This document shows, piece after piece, positions 33,523 through 47,201 of a DNA stretch of 64,000 bases. Made by a program: the position numbers and the translations under genes. A model generated the notes under the pieces. It saw only the letters and a list, made by a program, of their open reading frames with translations. It was not told the DNA's origin and searched no databases. Source of the stretch: Galeopsis tetrahit (lineage: Eukaryota > Streptophyta > Magnoliopsida > Lamiales > Lamiaceae); NCBI GenBank assembly GCA_963675135.1, contig OY776121.1, positions 70,386,265 to 70,450,264 on the forward strand. Direction: 5' to 3'. How positions within the stretch are numbered: the stretch's first letter is position 1; every line of letters begins with the position of its first letter.

Positions 33523-36500
33523 ATGGCAGAGGTGATTTCTCTCATGGACATCGACGATGAGAACGATAACGGCGGTTCTATGAAGTCCAACAACAAGGGT
33601 AAAGACGTCGCCGTTTCAGCTCCTCCACCGGACTCCAGAGCCACCCCTTGGGTAGAGAAGTATCGCCCTCAATCTCTAGATGATGTCGCCGCGCATCGTG
33701 ACATTGTTGAAACCAGTAAATTGCGCCCTTTTTTTTAATTAAATTATTGCGTACTACTGTAAATCTGAACTATTTTTTGTTTTTCGCATTTTGAAGAACA
33801 CTGGTGGGCATACTATTGATGATCCCAATATATCTTTGCCTTTCAGAGTATCGAATTTGAACTTTGTAAACTTAGATTTTGGTAGTTGCACGTCACTGGA
33901 GATTTTTTTTTTTTTCATTTTTTATATAGAATTTGGTACAATGCAGATACTCTGGGTTTCTATGTTTATGCGCAAGGAACAGTTCAATCTTGTAGCTATT
34001 CATTCTGTTTGTTTCCAGTATTGCCTTAAAAAAACATCAATCGGTTAGCAAATGTTTAATTAGTTGCACATTCTCTTTACGATTTTAGGGTTTCTCTTCT
34101 TGCATTATTGTTTCACTAGTTCACATCTGAATTTGACATCATATTGTACGTTTTGCTTGCATTATTGTTTTACTATCACCATTGGTTGCTCTTGTGTATT
34201 ATATCTCAGATCTTCTGTCCGCTGCAAAATATATATGCTTATTTTGTTGTATGCATTGCTAATTTCTGTTGGGGTTTTTGTGCGACAGTTGATAGATTAG
34301 CAAGTGGGAACAGATTGCCCCATTTGCTTCTGTACGGGCCGCCTGGAACGGGGAAGACATCCACTATTTTGGCAATGGCCCGAAAGCTTTATGGAGACAA
34401 GTTGCAAAACATGGTTCTGGAGTTGAATGCATCTGATGATCGTGGTATTGATGTGGTCAGGCAGCAGATTCAGGATTTTGCAAGCACCCAGAGCATCTCT
34501 TTCGGGTAATTTCTGACGCACATGTACTATTTGAGAATGCCTATTATGTGTATAGGTAGGTTATAACTAGTCTGGTTGACAACACATGCACTCAAACAAG
34601 CATGAAGCTGTAATCACAGCTGAAGTTTTTGTTGAAAAGTTCAACATATGTTAGCCTTTTGATCTGTTTTCTTAAAAAACCAAAGATTTTCAGTTACCTA
34701 ATGAACAGTTTTTGGACTAGTATTCACAAGTTTGTGGTTGTGATTGAGTTACTGTTGGACTTGGTCCTGTTTGTTGTTAGAGAGGCTATAACTTATTGTT
34801 TGCTTGTAGTGAATGTGATTCAACATATTCTGAGTCGAGGGGTTCTTGAAGTGATGATACCTCTACCTTGTATCATTTTCTTCTAAACGAAGAGTGCATA
34901 TGCATTTGCTTGTCTATATTGACAGAATTTATTTATATACCTGTGCACATCATGCATTTTATATGTAACACTTGATGATGTTTTGGTTTTTTTAATCTAT
35001 TGTGCTTGCTTTTATATAGTATTGGGACATGGGATAATAACTGAAAGCAATATTTTCTTGAGACATATCGATTGTTCTGAATATGAAGTCTACAGACTGA
35101 GCTCCTGGCAAGTTGAGAGATTATATAAATAAGTTAGTGGCAGTTTAATCAATAATGACTATATTACTTTATCCAGTTATTGATTTTTTATTTGAGTTCT
35201 GTGTAACTTTTTTTGAGCACGTGGTGAGATCTAACTGAGCACCCTGCCTTTTGTTTTAGTGCGAAGGCTGCTGTGAAATTGGTTCTATTGGATGAGGCAG
35301 ATGCCATGACTAAGGATGCACAATTTGCTCTCCGTAGAGGCAAGATTCATTTTATTTTCTCATGAAGTAGTCCTTCACTTAATTCTGTTTGATCTAGATT
35401 ACAAAGTTGAGCTACAAAATTTTCTTTTCAGTGATTGAGAAATACACAAAAAGCACTAGATTTGCTATGATTTGCAACAATGTCAACAAGGTTATTCCAG
35501 CATTACAATCAAGATGTACACGGTTCCGCTTTGCTCCTCTCAGTGCTGTTCATATCAGGGAGAGGCTTAAACATGTGATTAACGCTGAAGGGTAAGTTTT
35601 GTTTTATTTTAATTGTGGATGGGTTTCAGCTCTCAGGGGTTAACCAGAAAACTAGAATTGCTGAAAGTTTTTGTATAGCTTTAGTGACAAAATTTTAAGG
35701 TTAATATTAATTGTTTCACATTTCCACTATCCAGGCTTGATGTTCCTGAAAGTGGTATGAGAGCTCTTGAACGGCTTAGTAATGGTGACATGAGAAAAGC
35801 CTTGAATATTTTACAGGTTAATACCTTTTCACAGCATCTTATTTGTTTTATTAATCCCCAAGCAAAAGTCAGAATTGAAATATTAGATCCACATATGGGC
35901 AATAGGTGCTGCTCGTTGTGCATGAGGACTTTGTCGGCTACATGCATAATTGTACAACTATAAATTGACCTCTTTTTCTTATGACTTCTTGCTAAAATAG
36001 CACTATTCTGGCTGGTTTTATGCAGTCAACGCATATGGCTTCACAGCAGATCACAGAAGAAGCTGTGCACTTATGTACAGGGAATCCTTTGCCTAAGGAC
36101 ATTGAGCAAATTTGCCATTGGCTTTTGAACGAGTCCTTCACGACTAGCTTCCATAGTAAACCTCGATTCTGAATAATATCTCTGTAATACTAATGCATAC
36201 TTTTGGTATTTGTCTAATTATTCTGTTGCAATTACCTATATCCAGGAATCTCTGAAATCAAGACCAGAAAAGGGTTGGCTCTGGTTGATATTGTGAGAGA
36301 AGTTGCCATGTATGTGATCATACTTTAGTTTGTTCACCTGGAACAATTTTTCCTTGTACTCATCTCGTATTGCTTGATATCAGGTTTGTGTTTAAGATCA
36401 AGATGCCACCAGATGTCCGCATTCGTCTCATTAAGGAAATGGCTGAAATTGAGTACGTACTTTTTCCTCAGTTTGTCTAGACTTAAGATGGGTTACAAAT

Positions 36501-36841
36501 TAGTGTTCCTCTCTAAAGATACTTCAGTTGCTCCTATAGTCATCCTTTTTTTTTTTTTTTTTGCTCGGTAAAGAAAAATGCTTTCATGTGAGTACAAGGT
36601 ACTCAACCCTTACACAAAGGAGGGACATTGACAATAGTTGAGAACTTGATTTCATTACTGCAAACCATTCACACCTTAATCGGCCATATGGCTGTGTTTA
36701 CTTTGTTTTGAGTTGGTTGTTATGATTTGTTTGGCATACAGATATAGGTTGAGTTTAGCATGCAATGAGAAGTTGCAGCTGGGGTCACTAATCGCTGCTT
36801 TTACACGAGCCAGAGCTTCGCTCGTAGCTGCTGCAAAATAA
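33523..36841 (+). CDS. RFC3: Replication factor C subunit 3 (clamp loader)
   Basis: Spliced model, 364 aa. Exons: 33523-33715, 34289-34505, 35260-35339, 35432-35591, 35735-35816, 36026-36155, 36246-36309, 36384-36452, 36742-36841. A subunit of the RFC complex that opens and loads the PCNA ring on primed DNA in the nucleus. Seen: WVEKYRPQSLDDV (RFC box), Walker A YGPPGTGKTS (about 80-89), LNASDDRGIDVVR, Walker B LLDEADAM (about 146-153), and the SRC arginine motif SRCTRFRF (about 190-197), then NGDMRKALNILQ. Length and wording match plant RFC3 (human RFC5, yeast Rfc3). Intron 3 uses a GC donor (AG|GCAAG at 35340). Intron 8 contains a T run and a possible LINE tail (36547-36620). The next gene is convergent. 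Confidence 0.95.
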
Positions 36842-37880
36842 TGAAGTTGAAGTGTGTTAAGAAATTCTTTTCATGACTCTGTTTTGTTACTCAAACGATG
36901 GCATGATGTTTTTCTTGTCAGGCTATATGGATTGGTGTATACCAACCATATAGGTTATTTGGTTGTATCATTTACGCGAGTAGTTAATTAGTTCTCTCGA
37001 GTACGGTTTTTATGGTATTTCTTTGAATTTTAGAAAATGCTATATAGAATAGATTATTCTAATCGAGGAATTGGTAGGTACAAAACAAATCTTACGTGAT
37101 TGGAAACCAACGCTGCATGCAATTTTAGCAAATTTGGGATTTTCTTGGAATTAATCAGAAAAAAACATCTCCCAACCTGGATTTTAGCAAACTCCAAGCT
37201 CAAATTCGACTTAGATTGATTATTTCGTTTACTTAATATAGACTCATTAAAGGGTAAAAATATCCTGAACTCTATAAAGCTCAAGGTGGATTTTTAGTTG
37301 ATTTCAACTCAAACTCAAGTCTTCATTGAGTTAATGCCATGACTCTTTGCATCCCCAATCTTAAAAACAGAAAAGAAGCAAGTGAAAACCTGTGGAGGTA
37401 TTACTGTAAAATGAGAAATGTACCAAGAGGAACTACACAAATTATGCATCTCAGCAGCCTATTTGCATTTACAATTTAACTGATAGTATTATTTTGCCAA
37501 GTACATAATGTGAGTGCACCCTCATTTTCCCAATAATAGAGGAGCACTATTCCACTAAACTTTCCTGTACAAGAAAGAAGCTTGCAGTTTTATCAACTTC
37601 ATGATACTCTTTATCGTGGGAACCCCTCGTTTATATCCCCACTACACCTGGTGAAGTTTTTCTATTACATTTCACATCATGTAATCTAGACGGGATAGTA
37701 CAATGCAAAATCTTCAAAATTAGAACTTTATAGGAGATATTCACACTGGGATAACTTAAACTAGATCCATGTGCTACACCATTATCAAATGGATAGTTCC
37801 CCAGCTCAAGACATTTGCCCAGTTTCGAGCATGTACCTTAATTGTTTAGATAAGTAATGGCTTCGTTCTTGCATGCACTT
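36842..37880. other. Convergent intergenic region RFC3/CSI3
   Basis: It holds the 3' UTRs of RFC3 (plus) and CSI3 (minus). No gene or clear repeat was recognised. Confidence 0.6.
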
Positions 37881-40800
37881 TCATTCGACCCTATTGGACC
37901 AGGTTATATCTATTTCAAGTGTCCGGGACGAGCCTTCCTTCATAGAACCGTCTTTGTGGCTATCTTGGCCAAGGCTGAAAAAACCACTGTATTCTCCTTC
38001 ATTCACCACTTTGTCAATTTGAATCGTGACTCTCCCAAGAGTAGTCTAAGAAAGAAGAATAACATGCATCATTAAAACCAAAATAAGAAAGATCCTCTCT
38101 CAAACCATGTTTCAAGTTTACTAATATTGGTCCATTAATTTACAGATGTAGATTGTCAATTTGAGAGTAGGCCTAATCAATTTCATATATGATTAATCTA
38201 CAGAAGTAGATTGTCGATATTAATAAATCTGAACCAGTTACCTTTCCAAAGGTACTTTTGCTTCTGCAAACAATCTGCAACTTTTGCCCCTTGGGTGGTA
38301 CATCAAAGGCCCATGTGAACCCTTCTTTCCATTCTGGTGAAGTACTGTGGCTCACAACCTGAACACGAGCAATTAAGGTCATAGTCCGACTTGGAATATA
38401 AGCAGATACAGACCAAAAACATGAATGCAACATATAATTGTGTATGGTATTATACTATTACGAGTATATAAGATAAAAAAAAACATTTGTTATTGGAAAT
38501 GTTTCCATAGACATGAAACTAACAGTAAGGACAAAAGGATGCAAAACAAATACTAACGACTCATTCACTTTATGGATTTGCAACTTGCGGGATTGATTGT
38601 TAGTTGGATTAGATCTTTGATACGACAATTTACATACATGTCCCGCGTGACTGTGAAGAATTAACAGCAAGATCAATTGAATCAAGTAGGATAAATCATA
38701 TCACACCTCCGCAGTTGGGATAAAAATCAGTCATTACATCATTCAAATTCAAAATAATCTCAGGCCAAGGATTATCCACCCGCTTATCATCAGACAAAAC
38801 GTCAGTAAAAGAGAGACAACTTCTAGACACATCCTAACAAGGAAGTAAGCGAGGCCTAAGTGATATCATTATCAAAACAAGTCATTATAGGTGGAACGTG
38901 ACGATCCTCGAGAGACATAGTTATCTTAACAGCAAAGTTCATCTCAATTATCTATTCTAGCCCAAAAATCAAGCACTAAGTAACCAATACACATCCCACA
39001 AACATAAAAATCTCAGGATAGCTATATTTGGAAGTTAACCAAGTCAATACCTTAGTACGCTTAGCATGGCCGTTGCCTATCCTCAATCGGCAAAAAGCAT
39101 TGGTGCCTCCCATGACCTGCTTCAAGTTGTTAGCTCGCTTGACGCTGACTGTTAAACAACCAGGTAAGCCATTCAATAAGAGTTCTATTCTTTCATGAAA
39201 ACTGGGCGGGCAAGTTTTCATAAGCATTTGCAAAATGGGGATAGCTTCAGCTGCAACCATAGCTTGGGATTTTGACACATCTAAGGGCATGGTTGTCCAT
39301 GACTGTTTGAGCAAGCACAATATAGTCAATATTAAATCCTGAGCAGCCTCGTTCCCTAACTTCAGGGCTGTGACCAAATGAGGTATGCAGAGCGTTGCTG
39401 CTTCAGAAATATGAAGCTTATGAAAATTGGAGAAGATAACATGTAATGTCCTCAATGCCTCTTCATTGACAGTGGATTTGGACCACAATTCCCTCTCCAG
39501 AGAAGCTGCACAATGACAGAGATTGATGAACAAACTCCTCAAAACAGCTTCACTCACTCATATTTCTGAGTAAAATGGAAGATGTAGCCAAAAAGAGAAA
39601 AAAGATAAAGGACAAAGTGCCAACAGGAGGCAACCAAGCATGATTCATTATAGGGCTCCCTCTTGATCGGCCCCACATTGGGTAGAGGAGGCAAACCATG
39701 GTTTAATCATATTGCAAGGGAGAGGCTACGGGCTGCATGATTTATTATTTATTTCAAAATATTATGCTGCATTGCAATGACATGAGGATTTTATCTCAAG
39801 TTTAGTACTCCTAGAAAAGCTAATGCCATTTAAAGAGGAAATTTCTCATGTTTTATAGTAATTCTGAATGATAGAAGATGGATCCAGAAGTTCCTTGAGC
39901 TGTTCTATTGAATCCATTGCTCTAGCCACTTCAGATATGTATGAAATAACATGAGATGTTTTCGATATATTTCCTAAGCGCACTCGACCTAGTTATGCAT
40001 AGTTATATATATCACAAGTAAAAGTTAAAAACGCTAACGAAAAATTTACCTGTCAGAGATCTGATTAACTCATTCGATACGTATTCTTGAAGGGTGTGAT
40101 TTGAAAACAAAAATTTGATGAGCAGTGCGGCCTGTGCTGCAAGTTCTGGATCTGTTGACATCACTAGTTCTTGAATGACTAAAACACCCCCGGCTTCAGC
40201 AACAGCTCTCCTATTTGTCCTACTGCGCATCACAAAATTTTGTAATGCACAAACTGCCACCATTTTCATTTCATCTGTCGACTGATCTTCAAGCAAATTC
40301 ACTAGTGCCCGGCATGCAGAAACAGAATCACTAGCTCTCGCAAGCCCTTCGTGTTGGGAGAGATCACCAAGAGCTAGAGCTGCTAGAAGCTTACCAGTTT
40401 GTGATCTTGTTTGTGGGTCTAGCAAATACTGAGCTAGAGGTGCGATTGCATATTTAGCAGCCTTCATTTCCCGTATTCTTTTATTATTGAATAAAGCTTC
40501 CAGTAGCCGACCTGATGCTTCTTCACACCGGTGGGACCTTAGTAAGTCTAATAAAGCATCTATAGCACCAGCTTCAGCCATCAGTTCAGCACTAGAAGCC
40601 TCTGTCTTTTCTTGAACAATTAGAGCAGTAAGTGCAATCTTAATGGTGTTCTCCACAGCTGACTGCAACATTTTCACAAGTGCCACCGCAGGAGCATGAA
40701 GATAGTATTCTGCATCAGATCGTAAAAGATTTGAGAGAACTAAGGCAGCAGATTCCAATAAATCCTCAGGTGGTAGAGGGTCAACTTGAATGATGACTTT

Positions 40801-43800
40801 GGAAAGCTCATATATACCACCTGCATCAGCAACTGCTTTTGGCCAGCTTAAGGAGATATTTTCCAATGCCTTTATTGCAGTTAGTTGTAAATTTAATATG
40901 CCAATTCCGGCCAGCTGAACAAGAGGAACAACTGCACTTTTTGTGGTTATATCTTTCTTAAAATGCTCTTGTTCAAGCAGGTGAGACAACAACTGTGTAC
41001 CGAGCTGCTGGATAGCTTGTGATGGGGAATCCAAAAACGAGATTAGAGGTTCAATGACTTGGCTAGGAGTAGTTTTCAAAGTTGAAAGACTTTGAGGTTT
41101 CTCCAGAATGTTAACAAGTGCTTGTAAGGCACTATGTTGTCCCCATAGTCCAAAATCAACCCTAAGCAGTACCACAAACAGAGGTTCTATAATTTTTGCT
41201 GCACCAGGGCTTTTAGAAATAGCACTACTATTTGTCAAGATGCGGAAGAGTTCTGCAATCATTGCACACAATGAATTAGGTGCAGTGGGGAGTAACTCGA
41301 GACATTTGTCTATAATTCCAGCATTGACCATATCCAACTTGCGTGGAGTTCTGTCCTTTCCTAATTTAATGAGTGCACTGATGCTGGCTTCAATGATTGG
41401 ATAATTTGATCCAGAAACCAGGCCAACAAGTATACCAACAAAATCATGAGCTGATGTGATCTCAACTTGTTGTTCATCATCCAATAATCTCTCAAACGCA
41501 CAAACACCAGCTTCCACTGCAGTTTCTTGGTCTGACTGCATCAACATTATCAGAGGTTCCACGCATTCAGAGGCTACCCCCATTTCTCTGACTCTGGGAT
41601 TGCCGAAAAGCTCAGAGCATAATTCTGCAGCATTACTTTTCAATTCCAAAGAAACAGAAGAAGATGAGAGGATTATGCAAAGACTATGAACAGGGTTGCC
41701 TTCCACTTCAGTCAGCATTGCTGCCTTTGTGTTGCTATCTGAAATCAGCTTAGTTAAAGCAGTTAAAGCAGCCGCTTGTTCAGATTCCAAAGTGGCGTCC
41801 AACATGGCAGCCAAAGGCTGAATTGCTTGCACTGATGATTCAGAATTTCTGATATTATCAGCATTGAAGAGTTCACTTAAGGCTCTAGCAGCACTTAATC
41901 TTGCGCTTCTTGATCCCAAATGAAGAACAGCGATGAGTTGATCCATGCAACTAATTGCTGCTTCATATTGAAGAAGATCGTGGTTGCTAAACAATATTCT
42001 TAGTAACTCAGATATGGTAGCCTCTACTAAGTCTTGAGGACTCAGAGATAGATATTTAGTCAAAGCATCCAGGATTCCAGCTTCAGCCATGAGCAGTTTA
42101 TTGGCATCATTTCCATCTGCAATCTGACTCAAAAGGCGAACGGCAGAAGAAGGCGCTCCAGGCCTATCTGGAATGGGTTTTAACAAATCAACAAGCAAAG
42201 GAATAGTCTTCTGAGCAACAGAACCTACTCTGATATCATCAATTTGGAATAGACTATCCAGAACTACCATGTCAGGATTCCTTACCAAATAAAATTCTTC
42301 AGACAAGATCAGATTTGGCATATCAGATTCTAAATGTCCTATTAGGGTTATTAACCCTGCAACTGCACCAGAGTTTGCTACAGCAAGATTTATCTCCTTG
42401 TTCCCATGGGAAACGAGACTAGCCATTGCCTGAGCAGCAAAAAATCTGTCGATCATTTCTTCTGACTTCAAGAGGACAGAAAGCGACTGTACAATACGCA
42501 TGCCCACAGGAGAGGACACAGCATTAGCATCCTGGAAGAGTACAGCTGCAAGAGCTGTGCTGATCCATATACCCTCGGAGTCCTCAAACTCTGCCTGAAA
42601 TGAGTAGTCCACTATCAGAAACCAAATTGTTTCAAACATGATGTAAAAAAAATAGTTTTTTAGTCCCATAAGTTACCTTTATTTGACTTTAGTCCAGTAG
42701 ACTTTCATAAATTGAAAATAGTCCTGTAACTTTCAATTTTTCAACATTTTGGTATGGTGGCCGGCTGTAAGAGGTGAAACATTCGGTTGACCAATCAGAT
42801 TTTTCCACGTGGACAAGTTAGACACACTCACATCACGTCGACCGGATGTTTCACCTCCTAAAACCGGTTACCGGACCAAAATGCCAAAAATTGAAAGTTA
42901 CAGGACTATTTTCAATTCGTGAAAGTCGATAGGACTGAAACCAAAATAGGGAATACTTACATGACTAATAAAACTATTTTTCCTAAAAAGAATTAAACTT
43001 TGCAATATGGTCGTATGCCTAGTATCCAGATGGTTTCAGGATCTATGCCTGTCGCTGTTCAATTTCTATAACTACACGAGAAATTGTACATGCACACTGA
43101 TAGAAATTGTTGACAGGTTAATATGGGGGTTTCTGGCGTATTGCTGATGAGGATCTAGGTGCACTGGGTTGCATCTGGATAGATTCTCCTCCAAATTAAA
43201 TTAAAACAAGAAGACCCAAGCAATTTAAATGGAAAGTTGGCTTGAACAGGAAGGTTATTTGAGTATGAGATCTGTTATTCCATTCTTATTTGATCTTTTA
43301 TTATGAAATAATCACCACAACAGCCTCATAATCTTGCTGCACTTCAAATTCTTAAATCAGGTTAGCTTCATTATCATCTTAACAGTGACTGGTTTACTGA
43401 AGATACATATACGAGCACGATTAGGAGGGTACCATACGATGTCAATAGAACACTATATCTGTAAAAAATGCACCAACATTCGAGCAGTAGGATAATTACA
43501 ACAAAGGTGCAACTGGTTCACTTAACAATATATATATAATAAATAAAAAAAAACTTCAGTAGGCAAATATACTATGAGAAACAAGAAAATGTAACAATGG
43601 ATGAAGCAAATAAAAAGAAAAGGCAACAAATTGCACCAAAAGCAATATATACCGTACCAGGTCATTGTTAGAATGCCTTGCAAGCTTTCCATATAGTGCT
43701 TCCAGTGCCCCAGCTTCCATCACAGTAATTTTGTTCTTTGAATTCGACGAAGAAATTAACGATAGCAACCACAAAGCAACAGTACCTCCCAAGACATTTG

Positions 43801-46800
43801 CAGGATCAGGCACATAAAAATCATCTCCATCCCGAAAAGCTGATCTATCTCTAAAAGCTCTAGGTGTTTCAATTTCAAGTGAAGAACAAGAGTTTTGCTT
43901 GATCATATCAACTAATGCATGAACAAGAGGTCTCATATGTCCAGATTCTTCGAGTATATCCACTGATTGACTTCTATGAACCTTGGCAGCACAAATTAAA
44001 ATAACTGTTCCTCCAACTCTCACTTCTAGGCTGCTAGATTTCACTACTCTACTGGCCAATGCTCCAATTGATCTTGAATTTTTGATCAATACATCACCTA
44101 GAGAAACTGGTTGATCCCCAGAAAGTCTAGACAAAATTTCTATCGCTTTATCTTTCACAGCAATTGATCCCTCACACAGGCAGCGCACCAGAGGCTTTAA
44201 GCCTGAAGGAATTTCAGAAAGGGCAGACCCTAGTGGGTAAGTGAAGTTTCGGCCCTGCTTTGTCTGAGATAATAGTGAAATAACCTGTAAAGTATCAGCA
44301 ACTTCATTGCTACCCATATCCATTGCATTCAAGGAATCTATAACTGCAAGAACAGCAAATCGACACTGACCACTCCCAGTAAGTATATCACTGACTGGAA
44401 AATGCTTTAACAATTGGTAAAGAGCACGTGAAGCACTCCTCTTTCCCTCTAATGATCCTTCTTCTAAAACTCTTGATATAGCTGAAACAACATCCTCAGC
44501 CAGTGCTTCTGCAGCTACTTGAGGATCTGACAACAAATTAGCTAATGCAGCCATCGCAGTTTCTGCAGAATCAATTGATGATGTTTTTGCCAGCTTGATT
44601 AATGGCTTGACATCGCCTTCTGCCATATAAGACATCTTATTTGTAGTCTTAGTTGGACGAGATAAAGCACCCAATGCTCGAGCTGACTGAGTTGCAATGC
44701 CTTGAGTTTTGCTGGTTAAAAGTTTCATGCATGGATTGAAAACTTCATCTGTTGCAAGGCTATCACATATATCTTGCCGATAACTGAATAGATCAGCCAA
44801 AACGGAGGCTGCATACTCTTGAGTCTTCTCATTAGATGATTCAAGAACCTGGACAAGTGACCTCAAACCCTTATTAGCAACAGCACCCTTATTCACAAGG
44901 TCATTACATGATGCTGTCGAAAGTACATGGCCTAGAACTTTGATAATGTGGGCCTTGGAGGTAGGATAGTCTCCAAAAAGCAAAGCTAACAATTGGTTAA
45001 TGGTGGCTGAATCAGCATCCCTGATAAGCTCTGTAAGGGCCTTAGCAGAGGCTTCTTGACCCTTCGGTCCACCATTTTTTAGGAGCCATAAAAACGCGCG
45101 GATGGCTCCAGAACTTACAACACAAGCTCGAATCTCTTCACTATGACAGCCTAAGTTCAACAAAATATTAGTTGCACCTTCACTTGCCTTCTGGGACCCA
45201 CCTTCAATCAATTGAACAAGTGGCGGGATTCCACCAGCTGCAGTGATTGCCCATTTGCTGTCATCCAATTGTTCAGTCAGGATTGCAAGCATCTCAACTG
45301 CGTACTCTTGGTGTTGTTCACTGGATAAACCCAAGGCGGAAATTAATATTTGTATTCCTTCTCTCTTCCCCAAGGCCTCCCATACACTTGCGCCTTCGGT
45401 GCATAATCGTACCAAAGACAAAATTAAAAACTCTTGTGCATCACCATTAGCCATCGTTATAAGCCCAATAAGCACTCTTTTAGCTTCTGATTCATTGATC
45501 GCAACTGACAGATGAGGATTGCTGTATAGGCTGGCCATGGCCTCAAGGATGCGTTCCTGCACCAGCTTATTATCTCTAGGTTTTAAGAGCATTATTAAAA
45601 TATTTTCAATCTTGGTTGATTTAAATTGTTCTTCATCACCACTTTTCTCAAAGATCATTAAAGTATAAGCAAGTGCTCCAAGAATATCGGCAACTGGAGC
45701 GGCTAACCTTGGTGATTGGGAAATTTCTCCCAGATAAAGTATTAGTGCGGGCATACCCCCACATATATTTGCTAAAGCTTGTGTTGAATGCCGCTGGAGA
45801 GCCTGCCCCCACTCTCCTTGCATACCTTCTTTCGAAGGAGCAACTATGGCTCCAATAAGCACTTGATTACCATGGGCATCAACAATCGCTTTCTTAGCTT
45901 CAGCTGATTTCAAAGAGAGAACTTCTAATGCTTCAGCAGCACTGCATCTAACAGAGGCATCCTTTTGTTGAGCCAAGAGAACAAGCAAAGCCTTGATTGC
46001 ACCAGAATCAATTATTTTTGGTATGCTATCTGTGAAAGACAACATCAGGCGTGCTAGGAGAGAAGCAGCATTGGCTTGTGCAACAGGATTGTCAGAATAG
46101 AGAAGACGAACTATAATATCCACTCCACCAGCATCAAGAGATGTTCTCCAATATCCATCTTTATCCCCACAAAGATTTCTTAATGTCCCTGTGACAAAAC
46201 CTTCTACCACTTTGTCCTGCTTAATATTCAATTGCTCCCATAACGTTGGCACCACGCCTTCAGTAACAAATATTTTCATGCCCACATGATCATGTGAAAG
46301 TCCACCGGATGAAACTTCACATATTGCCTCTGCAGCTGCTTTCCTAGCTTCAGTTGCATCCGACTTCAAAAGTGAAAGTAATGGGGGGATGCATCCACCT
46401 AGCAGCACCTTTATCCTCAGCTCCTCTTCTTTGCACAGGGCACTTAATGTCGCAGCAACATTTATTTTTGCCTGGAGAGTACCACTTCGAAGAATGGATA
46501 TAAACAAAGGCATAGCTTGTCCATGAGATCCAATAAGAGTCCGGCCTTCCTTTCTCGCTTTAGCTATACCAAGCAAACGAGCAGTGGTAAGCTCTTTCTC
46601 GTGCGACGAAGATGCACTGGAATGTATCTGTTCGATCAATTGAGCAACCCTTGATGTCGCCCTATCCGTATCATCCATTTCTGCAGCTCCATTTGATTCC
46701 CTGAAGATAAACATTATTTTTACTTCAGTCACAAAACGACATTTTATGTTTAACAGCATGTGCAGCACAAGAAAGAGTGCACTACAACCAAGAGTCATGA

Positions 46801-47201
46801 CTGTGAACTTTAGAAATTGTCATGAGTAGAAATTTGATGCTTTCTTAGAGTTCAATAGGATTTATTGCATCAAAATCAACCTAACCAATCATCGCCATGC
46901 CAGTTGCATTGGCATTGCTTTGTGACAGTCAAGTATGTTAACATTCGTTTCTTACAGAACAGGAAATGAACATTCAGCACACAAAATTCATACTTTGATG
47001 TCATGCACTGCTTAGCTGCTATCTTTTGATTCTAATTTCCCGGTACGTAAGCCATAGACCAAATTATGTTTTTCAGAAACAAAAAATGATACATCATGTC
47101 GACAGTCAACAGATAATTGGTGGTGGATGAACTTACTTATTTTTTTGAGATACAGATGAAGCTTTTGGGTCCCTTGCTCCAGCAGGAAAAAACTTTGACA
47201 T
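37881..47201 (-). CDS. CSI3: CELLULOSE SYNTHASE INTERACTIVE 3-like armadillo/C2 protein
   Basis: Spliced model, 2129 aa. Minus-strand exons: 47201-47137, 46700-43658, 42594-40050, 39505-39051, 38358-38242, 38045-37881; phases agree. CSI proteins link cellulose synthase complexes to cortical microtubules. Almost the whole protein is armadillo-type helical repeats (for example VLLGGCIPPLLSLLKSDATE and DDSKWAITAAGGIPPLVQLI), followed by a C-terminal C2 domain (about 1995-2125, with PEWKEGFTWAFDVPPKGQK). Length and wording fit CSI3 better than CSI1. The first coding exon is only 65 bp (starts MSKFF) and is easily missed. A donor at about 48213 suggests an untranslated first exon near 48214-48290. 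Intron 2 contains a foldback MITE (42648-42982). Confidence 0.93.
42648..42982. mobile_element. Foldback MITE in CSI3 intron 2
   Basis: Inverted arms of about 100 bp: AAAATAGTTTT at both ends, and GAAAATAGTCCTGTAACTTT near 42714 repeated in inverted form near 42895-42914. The middle (GGCCGGCTG through CCACGTGG to ACCGG) is GC-rich. It lies wholly within the intron. No target duplication could be fixed. Confidence 0.68.

Noticed and set aside
33791..34300. Open frames in RFC3 intron 1
   Set aside because: Low-complexity T-rich frames inside an intron, with no family match.
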